Shown here: in pieces, positions 1-7,522 of the stretch
Layout of the letters: each line of letters opens with the position of its first letter
Position numbering within the stretch: position 1 is the first letter of the stretch
Assembly (NCBI GenBank): GCA_965227255.1
Contig: CBDDFS010000002.1
Span: 62,001-126,000 of the forward strand
Reading direction: 5' to 3'
DNA from: CBDDFS01 sp965227255
Lineage (GTDB): Bacteria; Bacteroidota; Bacteroidia; Flavobacteriales_E; Vicingaceae
DNA length: 64,000 bases
Program-made: the position numbers and the translations under genes
Notes under the pieces: generated by a model
What the model was told of the DNA's origin: nothing
The model's database searches: none
Seen by the model: the letters and a program-made list of their open reading frames with translations, nothing else

Positions 1-774
1 CTACCTCCCTTCTTCTTCAAATACTTTCGTGTATTTTTTAAAGAACTTCAAGATAAAATAGATCACTCCGGTAATAATGGTACCGTATGTCCAGAACTTC
101 ATATCACCTGTCATCCAGAAATCAGCTTGTGACGGATCACCACCCTGAATATATTCGCCAGAAGCTCTGAAGATCCAGAATACGGCGAACATGGCAAAGA
201 GTCCGTTCTTTTCTTTTTTCAAAACTTTTTTCCAGCTAAATCCGAGCTTGGCTGTATTCCAATGCTTGAAGCTCGGAATAAAGGCCGGTGTGATCTTGGC
301 CCATGAAGCATAGATCTCTCCGAATTTCCCAACAAGGAATTGTTCTTCTGCATACATGATTCTTTCGTAGTAGACATAATAGAGAAGAATGAAGGCCACG
401 GTAAACCAGATATCGGCAGTATACATAGCCGGACCAAGCCACATGAAGAAGTTCCCAACATAAAGTGGATGTCTTACAGTGGAATATATGCCCGTAGTAT
501 TTACTTCATCGGCAACCTGTCCTTCGGCGGTATTTCGTCCTGATGTATTCTTAGGCGTGTGACCAACTGTGTATATTCTGATCAGCAAACCAATTGTAGC
601 AACACCCAAGCAGATCAGGTCGAATGTAAAGGGCATGGCCTCCCGGACTCCTTCTTTGATCTCCATCTGTGTGTTGATGTAGACAGCAAGTCCGCCCACT
701 AAAATTATGATGGGCAGGTAACTTCTCCATCGGAAAAGTACATTGCCCTGTGATTCCATTTCATATTGTAACAT
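1..774 (-). CDS. ICMT-like integral membrane methyltransferase
   Basis: The 257-residue protein has several hydrophobic segments and, in its middle, the motif RHPLYVGNFFMWLG followed by YYERIMYAEEQFL and FGEIYASW. This RHPxY...E...FG.xY arrangement is typical of the isoprenylcysteine carboxyl methyltransferase / phospholipid methyltransferase superfamily, whose members use SAM to methylate lipid or lipid-linked substrates in the membrane. The real substrate cannot be read from sequence; bacterial members are mostly uncharacterised. The stop codon lies at the very edge of the window, so the gene is complete. A second in-frame Met five codons downstream is an alternative start. It diverges from the histidine kinase gene across a 178-bp gap that holds a heptanucleotide array. 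Confidence 0.75.
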   Translation of the reverse strand: MLQYEMESQGNVLFRWRSYLPIIILVGGLAVYINTQMEIKEGVREAMPFTFDLICLGVATIGLLIRIYTVGHTPKNTSGRNTAEGQVADEVNTTGIYSTVRHPLYVGNFFMWLGPAMYTADIWFTVAFILLYYVYYERIMYAEEQFLVGKFGEIYASWAKITPAFIPSFKHWNTAKLGFSWKKVLKKEKNGLFAMFAVFWIFRASGEYIQGGDPSQADFWMTGDMKFWTYGTIITGVIYFILKFFKKYTKVFEEEGR

Positions 775-828
775 CCGCCTGAATTCTAATGAGGGGCAAA
801 ATTAGAATAAATAAGTGATTCGCTGTTG

Positions 829-870
829 GTGATTAGTGATTAGTGATTAGTGATTGGTGATTGGTGATTA
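829..870. repeat. Heptanucleotide tandem array, unit GTGATTA/G
   Basis: Six consecutive 7-bp units (GTGATTA x3, GTGATTG x2, GTGATTA) lie in the divergent intergenic region between the methyltransferase and the histidine kinase. It is one of several period-7 arrays in intergenic DNA of this window. Its function is unknown. Confidence 0.9.
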
Positions 871-952
871 GGTTCTAATCAAATGCCCAAATCATAGATT
901 ACCCATCCAAAACGCTATCTTTAGAATTCAATCCACACTACAACGGCTAGTA

Positions 953-3900
953 ATGAGGCGGATTCTGCTTTTCATTTTGATGTTTTTTTTGATCTATCTT
1001 GATGTCCTGGCTCAGGACGAAAAGACGATTAAAGGCAAAATAATTGCCGATAGTCTTATATCGAGAATAAATAATCCCGAAACTTCTGATACGGCCAGGG
1101 CCTGGGCGGCAGTGCAGCTCACCGAATCACCAGCAAGAGCGGTCCTGGATGAAAAAGAGCATGCGCTCTATTGCGATCTGGCCATTGACATTGCCGACTC
1201 CCTTTTACCTCAGATTAATGACGCAGATATCCGCATTAGTCTGCTGCGCTCAAAGGCTTTAGCCCTGAATAATAAGCAGATAGTCGTAAGGGATTCTTAC
1301 CGTGATTTCGACAAAGCCTATGAGTTGATCGAAAGCTCCATTGAGATCAACGAAGAACTTAAAAATGAATACAGGATGGCGGAAAATTACTGGCATTTGT
1401 CATTTCTGAGTTCGATACTGGGCAAGTATGAAGATGCGAATCAATACGCAAAGGACCTCGAGTATCATTATGAAAGATATTTAGTTAAAAAGCCAGACAT
1501 ATCGGCCATTGAGCTGAACAACAAATACAGAACAATTGGCTTTAGGTTTTACAGGGCGAAAAACAGATCAGAAGCCGCCCGACTTTATAAAAAAGCAGAA
1601 AAAATATTGCTTCTTGAAGTTGAGAAATTGAAAATTCAGAAAATGAGTCTTCAGGGTGCAGACCTAGAACCCGGGAAGGCAGAAAAACTTGACCTTCAGT
1701 ACGAAAAGAATATGTCTGCCCTTGGCCATACATATGAACAGTTGAATGATGTATATGAGGACGACATTCCTGACAGTGCGGTATTCTATGGAAAAAAAAT
1801 CATTTCAACTTTCCGGGAAATTGGAGATTCGATGAATATGGCTTCGGGATACTGGCACACTGGTTCATCATTTGAAGGATTGTTGGAAGACAGTATTGCC
1901 GCCTATATGAATGTTGCAGAAGAGATTTTCATTGCAATAAAAGATACCATATTTCAAATAAGGATCTATCTTGAATGGAGTGAAAGATATAATGAAATTG
2001 GAGAATTCTACCGGGCTTTAAATTATAGCTATAAAGCACTGGATCTTTCCAAAGAAATTGACAATGACCCCTTTGTTAAAAGATCTCATGGGTACTTAGG
2101 GTATTCCTTTCTGAAGCAGGAGGATTATAAGAAAGCATTACATCATTACAAGCTTGCTTCAGAAAATGCAACCACTGACATTGGTGACATGGCGAATATT
2201 AATATCAAGCAAGCAAGGTGCTATTACGGCATGAATGAAATCGATTTGGCCTTTGAAAAAGCCATTAAAGCAGACTCTTTATATAAAGCAATGGGCACTT
2301 TTTACGATGCCAGCAAAACCAATATGGTTCTCGCCAATTGTTACTGGAAGAAAGGCCTGTTCGATGAAGCCAGGATCGCCTATCGAAAATCAATTGATGA
2401 AAGAAAGAGAAACTTTTACAATGGCCTTTCACTCGCTGAAATATATATATCATATGCCGAGTTCCTTGAAGAACAGAATGAAATCGACTCTGCCATTTTT
2501 TATGCCAAATCCGGTTACAAATACACGAAGGATCTGGATGAATTACAAATTCATGAACGTGCCTTGAACGTTTTATATAAAATGTATGACCGCAAAGGAA
2601 ACAAAGACAAAACCAATGATTATTTAAAGGAACTTATAGAAGTAAAGGAGCTAAGAACAGAGAAAGCACGTATCTATGAAACAAGAAACCTAGCTTATCG
2701 TGTGGAGCACGTTGAAGACAGTCTGAAACTGGTAGATTTAGCCAATCAGGCAGAACTTGAATATCAGCTAGAAATAGGAAAGAAAGATCAAACCCGCAAT
2801 GTTTTGATCGGACTTGCCGTTCTTATCTTGCTCCTGGCTGCCGGACTCTACTCCCGAATGTTATTCATACGCAGAACAAACCGGCAATTGGAAAAAGCAA
2901 AGTGGCGGGCCGAAAGAAGTGAGTCATTCAAACAACAATTTCTGGCAAATATGAGTCACGAAATTCGAACTCCAATGAATGCCATCCTAGGAATGACGAA
3001 TCTCACACTCGATACCGACCTAAAGCCAAAACAAAAGCAATATTTACAGGCCGTTAAGAAATCGACAGAAAATTTGCTCGTCATTATCAACGACATTCTT
3101 GACTTATCCAAACTTGAAGCCGGCAAAATGGACCTCGAACTCATTCCTTTTGCCCTTGAAGATCAATTGAACATTGTAAAAGACACAATGAGATTTAAAG
3201 CGGAAGAAAAAGGCCTAGATGTATCCATAGAAATAGATAAAGATCTTCCGGAGTTCATAAAGGGAGATCCCTATCGACTTAATCAGATACTTATTAATTT
3301 ATCGGGAAATGCCGTGAAATTCACGGAAAAAGGAAGTGTAAAGATAAAAGCTAAAAAAGAGGGTGATATGATCCGCTTTTCGGTGACAGATACAGGAATC
3401 GGACTGTCTACTGAAAAAACCGACAAACTATTTACAGCTTTTCAACAGGCCGATGAAAGTACAACCAGAAAATATGGAGGAACCGGACTGGGCTTATCCA
3501 TTTCGAAATCCCTGGTTGAACTGCAGAATGGCAAAATTGGTGTAAATAGTGAAGAAGGAAAAGGTTCTGAATTTTATTTCACCCTTCCATTTGAACCTGC
3601 GAGTGAACATGACATTCTCGATCTTATCAAGGAGAAAAAGTTTGATGTTTCTAAATTGAAAGGCATTAAGATATTGCTTGCCGAGGACAACAAATTCAAT
3701 CAAATCGTATTACACGATACCATTAAACATCTTATCGATTCAGCCACTGTAGACATTGCAGAGAATGGGCGAGTTGCCGTTGACATGCTATCGCAAAATG
3801 ATTACCACCTGGTATTAATGGATATTAATATGCCTGAGATGGATGGGCATGAAGCGACTCAATTCATACGCACACAGATGAATGGAATTAAAAAAGATAC

Positions 3901-4045
3901 GAAAATCCTGGCGCTCACAGCCAGTATTCTCAGTGAAGACATTAAAAGCTTTGAGAAATCTGGCATGAATGACTACATACCAAAGCCTTTTACGAGAGAA
4001 GAGCTATTGGGCACCTTGATCAAACACTATGAGATTTCAGATTAA
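953..4045 (+). CDS. TPR-containing hybrid sensor histidine kinase
   Basis: This 1030-residue protein has a signal peptide or N-terminal anchor (about residues 1-20), a long helical region with TPR-like repeats (about 60-600), one transmembrane helix (about 617-637), a HisKA domain with the phospho-acceptor in NMSHEIRTPMNAILG (H669), a HATPase domain with N box NLSGNAVKF and G boxes DTGIGL and GGTGLGLS, and a C-terminal receiver domain with AEDN and LMDINMP (D957). It should sense a signal through the periplasmic TPR region and pass phosphate H669 to D957, then to a separate HPt protein. A stand-alone HPt and a LuxR-type regulator lie 1.8-2.7 kb downstream on the other strand and are plausible partners. 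The stimulus is unknown. A weak -7-like sequence TATCTTTA lies at about 916. Confidence 0.9.
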   Translation: MRRILLFILMFFLIYLDVLAQDEKTIKGKIIADSLISRINNPETSDTARAWAAVQLTESPARAVLDEKEHALYCDLAIDIADSLLPQINDADIRISLLRSKALALNNKQIVVRDSYRDFDKAYELIESSIEINEELKNEYRMAENYWHLSFLSSILGKYEDANQYAKDLEYHYERYLVKKPDISAIELNNKYRTIGFRFYRAKNRSEAARLYKKAEKILLLEVEKLKIQKMSLQGADLEPGKAEKLDLQYEKNMSALGHTYEQLNDVYEDDIPDSAVFYGKKIISTFREIGDSMNMASGYWHTGSSFEGLLEDSIAAYMNVAEEIFIAIKDTIFQIRIYLEWSERYNEIGEFYRALNYSYKALDLSKEIDNDPFVKRSHGYLGYSFLKQEDYKKALHHYKLASENATTDIGDMANINIKQARCYYGMNEIDLAFEKAIKADSLYKAMGTFYDASKTNMVLANCYWKKGLFDEARIAYRKSIDERKRNFYNGLSLAEIYISYAEFLEEQNEIDSAIFYAKSGYKYTKDLDELQIHERALNVLYKMYDRKGNKDKTNDYLKELIEVKELRTEKARIYETRNLAYRVEHVEDSLKLVDLANQAELEYQLEIGKKDQTRNVLIGLAVLILLLAAGLYSRMLFIRRTNRQLEKAKWRAERSESFKQQFLANMSHEIRTPMNAILGMTNLTLDTDLKPKQKQYLQAVKKSTENLLVIINDILDLSKLEAGKMDLELIPFALEDQLNIVKDTMRFKAEEKGLDVSIEIDKDLPEFIKGDPYRLNQILINLSGNAVKFTEKGSVKIKAKKEGDMIRFSVTDTGIGLSTEKTDKLFTAFQQADESTTRKYGGTGLGLSISKSLVELQNGKIGVNSEEGKGSEFYFTLPFEPASEHDILDLIKEKKFDVSKLKGIKILLAEDNKFNQIVLHDTIKHLIDSATVDIAENGRVAVDMLSQNDYHLVLMDINMPEMDGHEATQFIRTQMNGIKKDTKILALTASILSEDIKSFEKSGMNDYIPKPFTREELLGTLIKHYEISD

Positions 4046-4203
4046 CGAATAAAGATTTAAGATTTAAATAAAGGAACCGGAAAAGGTCATCTACCTGCTG
4101 CCTGTTCAAGCTGATGCACTTTCCCGGTTGATCATGTTTCGAGTGTTATACGTTGAATCCTATAGCCGTTATAGAACGCAGTTAATCACTTGAAACCAAA
4201 TGG

Positions 4204-5604
4204 TTATTCTATCATGATTCGTTCAATCTTCTCACCAATTTTCAGGAAATAAATTCCTGCCTGAATTGATGATACATCGATCTGGTTTTGTCCGATAGAT
4301 AGAAAACCGCTCTGATTGATTCTTCCGGACGGATCAATAATCTCATAATTAATATCACTTTGAATTCCATCTATATTCAAATAATTCTGGCTGGGATTTG
4401 GATATATCTTCAAGGAATTCAATGCCATGAAGTCGTCTATTCCCAAATATGGACTGTATATTCTAACGGATTGATGGTAAGCCGTATTACCTCCTTGTTT
4501 GTAATACCCACCTGAAACATAAACAGCATCATCCGAGACCGACATGGCGAAATAACATCTTATTAATTCTTCATCAAATGATTGCACTTTCCAATCACCT
4601 GAATTGACATCATAAATATCCAATGAACCTGAGGTCGAATAGTCTGTTGCCTCATGGCCATTGAATCCGCTGGCCCCGCCATAGAATATAACCTCGTCAA
4701 ATAATGCAGCTGCCTGGATATAACTCCTTGCGTTTATAAGTTTTTTCGAAGTGTCCCAACTATCCTGTGTAATGTCATAAATTTCCAGAGCATCAGAACT
4801 TAACCAATTTCCAGATCCGTCTAAATAAATTCCTCCGGCAACAAAAATCTTACCGTTTGACACAACTGTTGCCATATTACCTCTTGCGCTTGGTAGGGTC
4901 TTTGTTTCCCATGTATCATTGCTTAAATCGTACACATCAATAACATCGGAAACTGCTTCAGAATATGGTCCGACAAAACCACCGATGAAATAGACTTTAT
5001 TCTCATGGGAGACCATTGAATATGAATATCTTGGAGTCGATAGGTTTTTTGTTGTCCAAACTTTGCTCGCTTCATCATATATATAAATTGAGCTGGAATG
5101 CTGTCTAAATGATTTTCCAGTGGAATCTTGATATGATGTGATTACTCCAGAGCCTAAAATTATTTTACCGTTCACATAAATTGCCTTGGCAAGAAAATTC
5201 TGATCGTAGCCCGGTACACTGTCAATATCATACCATCTCATATCATCCTTATAAACAACAGCACTTTTTCTGAGGTCGACGTTCAGATTAAATCCTCCAA
5301 ATACATAAACACCACTGTCTCCGGCAACAATTGCAGGCCACCATCTCACATTATCCTGTTGTACGCTCTGAGAAACGGGTACACCGTTTTCCAAATCGAA
5401 TACATCCATATATTCCGCCCTTTGAAAAACCGGAGTGCCAGTTGGGTCTATAGTTTGTCCTCCAATACAGTATAACTTTCCATTTCTATATACAGATTCT
5501 AATGAGCTTCGTGCCTTAATTAACATCCCATATTGCTGAAACTGTTGCGCTACAGAGGGTAGCACAAATGTGAAAAGAACTAAATATGTAAATACCTTTT
5601 TCAT
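4204..5604 (-). CDS. Secreted kelch-repeat protein with T9SS type A C-terminus
   Basis: The 466-residue protein begins with a signal peptide (MKKVFTYLVLFTFVLPSVAQ) and carries about six or seven kelch-like repeats, seen as recurring VYxxGG, IYDxxxxxW and GKIFVAGG patterns, expected to fold as a beta-propeller. The C-terminus holds IYPNPSQNYLNI, then YEIIDPSGR and AGIYFLKI, the hallmark of the T9SS type A sorting domain, so the protein should be exported to the cell surface or medium. No catalytic residues are recognisable; kelch propellers usually bind protein or carbohydrate. It sits between the hybrid kinase and the HPt/regulator pair and could be an output of that system, but this is only positional inference. 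Confidence 0.85.
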   Translation of the reverse strand: MKKVFTYLVLFTFVLPSVAQQFQQYGMLIKARSSLESVYRNGKLYCIGGQTIDPTGTPVFQRAEYMDVFDLENGVPVSQSVQQDNVRWWPAIVAGDSGVYVFGGFNLNVDLRKSAVVYKDDMRWYDIDSVPGYDQNFLAKAIYVNGKIILGSGVITSYQDSTGKSFRQHSSSIYIYDEASKVWTTKNLSTPRYSYSMVSHENKVYFIGGFVGPYSEAVSDVIDVYDLSNDTWETKTLPSARGNMATVVSNGKIFVAGGIYLDGSGNWLSSDALEIYDITQDSWDTSKKLINARSYIQAAALFDEVIFYGGASGFNGHEATDYSTSGSLDIYDVNSGDWKVQSFDEELIRCYFAMSVSDDAVYVSGGYYKQGGNTAYHQSVRIYSPYLGIDDFMALNSLKIYPNPSQNYLNIDGIQSDINYEIIDPSGRINQSGFLSIGQNQIDVSSIQAGIYFLKIGEKIERIMIE

Positions 5605-5703
5605 AGTTGTAAGTTTTGTTCTCCAAAGGTTTAAAATGAGATTTCATTTAGGAAGGGTGGAAAGCTTCATTTTTGCATAGGGGAAAACACCCAATTGGAA
5701 ATC

Positions 5704-5731
5704 TGACATATGACATATGAGTTATGAGTTA
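5704..5731. repeat. Heptanucleotide tandem array, TGACATA/TGAGTTA
   Basis: Two TGACATA units are followed directly by two TGAGTTA units in the intergenic region between the HPt gene and the kelch gene. The period is again seven bases. Confidence 0.75.
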
Positions 5732-5801
5732 TGATATGGTTTTGAATTTGGAATTCGGAGATCATTTTTGACCTTTTTCTATTTTCCTCTGATCTCTGAC
5801 T

Positions 5802-6119
5802 TTAAAACGCCCTAATTTCCTCAACCGCTCTGTTTAGCTCTGCGAGCAGATCTTTGGCTTCATCAACAGCATTATTGCCTTCACCTGACCGGATCTTTTT
5901 TTCAATCTCATCGGCCTGGATGTTCAGCTCATCAAAGCCCATCATGCTGAGAAGTGGTTTGCAGATGTGCGCTACATAACGAATACCATCTCTGTCATTT
6001 TCGGCAATGGCCGCCTCAAGTTTCTCGATATAAGATGGAAACTCGCCCATGAATGTGGTCACATATACTTTCATGCGATCTTCATCGCCACCTGTCATTT
6101 CCCGAAGTTTATCCAGCAT
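5802..6119 (-). CDS. Stand-alone HPt phosphotransfer protein
   Basis: The 105-residue all-helical protein contains VAHICKPLLSMMGF, matching the HPt consensus (A)HxLKxxxxxxG with phospho-acceptor H51. HPt proteins shuttle phosphate between the receiver domain of a hybrid kinase and that of a response regulator in the cytoplasm. Its ATG lies inside the end of the upstream LuxR-type regulator gene, overlapping it by 11 bases, so the two are almost certainly co-transcribed and translationally coupled. The hybrid kinase at 953-4045 is the nearest candidate donor. Confidence 0.8.
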   Translation of the reverse strand: MLDKLREMTGGDEDRMKVYVTTFMGEFPSYIEKLEAAIAENDRDGIRYVAHICKPLLSMMGFDELNIQADEIEKKIRSGEGNNAVDEAKDLLAELNRAVEEIRAF

Positions 6120-6756
6120 CTACAACCTTGTTTTTTATTGCGTACATGACGAGTCCTGCACTGTTTCGCGCACCTGTTTTTGACATAATTCGAGAACGAT
6201 GATTTTCAACGGTTTTCGGACTGAGAAACAACTTTTCCCCTATCTCCTGGGTTGTAAGCTCTTCACAAATAAGACGAAGCACTTCAGTCTCCCGATCTGT
6301 TAAACTTTCACCATTGTTGAATTTTGGACTTATTTCATCCTTTTCGGCAAGCTTTGCAAGCATTGATTGAGAGACCAGGTCACTAAAATAATATCCGGTT
6401 TCATGAACAGACCGGATAGCTTCAATTAATTCTTCTGTTTTGGAATCTTTCGGTAAATAACCTCTCGCGCCTAACTCCATTAATCGACCAATCATTCCAG
6501 CTTCGCGATTTTGTGAAACAAAAATGACCTTCACATCTTCCTTTCTCTGCCTAAGAGCTTCAATTGTCTGCAAGCCATTGAATTCAGGCATATCCAGATC
6601 CATAATGGCCAGATCTAAATCATCTTTCTTAAAATCCAGGAATTCCTGCCCGTTTTCGCATTCCAATACAATTTCCATCTTGTTCTTTCCGGAAAGAACA
6701 GATCTCAAGCCGTCGCGAAACATTTGATGGTCGTCGACCAGGGCAATTTTGATCAA
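6109..6756 (-). CDS. LuxR/NarL-family response regulator
   Basis: The 215-residue protein has an N-terminal receiver domain (VDDH acidic pocket; phospho-acceptor D53 in AIMDLDMP; K near GYLPKDS) and a C-terminal LuxR-type helix-turn-helix (LTDRETEVLRLICEEL, then LSPKTVENHRSRI). Such proteins bind DNA as dimers when phosphorylated. The gene overlaps the downstream HPt gene by 11 bases, which suggests a phosphorelay in which HPt phosphorylates this regulator. Its targets are unknown. Confidence 0.92.
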   Translation of the reverse strand: MIKIALVDDHQMFRDGLRSVLSGKNKMEIVLECENGQEFLDFKKDDLDLAIMDLDMPEFNGLQTIEALRQRKEDVKVIFVSQNREAGMIGRLMELGARGYLPKDSKTEELIEAIRSVHETGYYFSDLVSQSMLAKLAEKDEISPKFNNGESLTDRETEVLRLICEELTTQEIGEKLFLSPKTVENHRSRIMSKTGARNSAGLVMYAIKNKVVDAG

Positions 6757-6808
6757 GGCAGCAGGTTTTGTCCTTACAATATAGAATATTTACAAGAACA
6801 TCACAGAT

Positions 6809-6861
6809 CGTAAATCGTTAATCGTTAATCGCCCGCCCGGACGAACTTCCGTTCGGACGGG
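6809..6861. repeat. CGTTAAT heptads joined to a GC-rich hairpin
   Basis: Units CGTAAAT, CGTTAAT, CGTTAAT run directly into an imperfect inverted repeat: left arm about 6836-6846, TTCC loop, right arm about 6851-6861, with CGAAC/GTTCG and CCCG/CGGG pairing and two internal mismatches. Another GTTAATC follows the hairpin. The hairpin lies just past the end of the gldH-like gene and might end its transcript, but no U-tract follows. Confidence 0.6.
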
Positions 6862-6872
6862 TTAATCTAAAA

Positions 6873-7337
6873 TCAATTCTCCGATTTATCAATGATCATC
6901 CCAACTTCCATTACCATGTGAATCTTGTCATCAGGCATTTCATGTCGAATCTCATACTGATATGTGCCTATCTCAGGAAATACATGTCCACTTCGCCAGA
7001 TCTCCTCAATATCATAAATATCACCGGCACCTTCTCCAACGTAACCTTCGTCATCCATAACCCTGATCTGATAACGCTCCTCTGTGCTCTCTCCGGAAGG
7101 CTTGGTCTCTTTCACCACAACATCACAAAATGGATATGCGTAACCGGTTGCATGTCTGAAGGCCAGTTTAATATCATTTTTACTTGATACATCAATTATT
7201 TTAACATCAAAGGTTATTACATCTTCTTTATTCCATTCCAGTTCGCCAGGAGGAGTCACATGATCTGAATAAATGCGGTTTTCGTTGCAAGAAAATAGGC
7301 CAAGTGCCAGAATAAGAATGATTGAGATGTTTTTCAT
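6873..7337 (-). CDS. gldH: Gliding motility lipoprotein GldH-like
   Basis: The 154-residue protein starts with a lipoprotein signal (ALGLFSC; Cys lipidation expected at C17). The pattern IYDIEEIW...FPEIGTYQYEIRHEMPDD and the final VMEVGMIID resembles GldH, a lipoprotein needed for gliding and T9SS function in Flavobacterium johnsoniae. The length also fits GldH (about 150-165 residues). Its role in the T9SS apparatus is not well defined biochemically. It stands alone, which is common for gld genes. The assignment rests on remembered family patterns, so it is probable rather than certain. Confidence 0.65.
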   Translation of the reverse strand: MKNISIILILALGLFSCNENRIYSDHVTPPGELEWNKEDVITFDVKIIDVSSKNDIKLAFRHATGYAYPFCDVVVKETKPSGESTEERYQIRVMDDEGYVGEGAGDIYDIEEIWRSGHVFPEIGTYQYEIRHEMPDDKIHMVMEVGMIIDKSEN

Positions 7338-7492
7338 TGGTTCTTGATTTATTGGTTTATTGGTTTATTGATTCATTTGTGGCAATTAGCCGAATTTATA
7401 AACTATCAACGACAATCAGGCATTAATATTCTATCAATTAACATTCCTACTAATCCACTTATCTTGCAATCCACTTATCCACCAAATTATAC

Positions 7493-7500
7493 TATTTTTG
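7493..7500 (+). promoter_or_regulatory. TAnnTTTG -7 element of ileS operon
   Basis: TATTTTTG, followed by CAG, lies 22 bases ahead of the ileS start. It matches the Bacteroidota housekeeping -7 consensus TAnnTTTG. No clear -33 TTG is at the usual distance. Confidence 0.5.
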
Positions 7501-7522
7501 CAGACCTTTTTTAGGCATCAGA

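Noticed and set aside
4046..4203. Possible large hairpin (AACCGG at 4075 with CCCGGTT at 4123) after the histidine kinase
   Set aside because: The arms are short, bulged and about 45 bases apart with no T-tract, so it is not convincing as a terminator or structured RNA.
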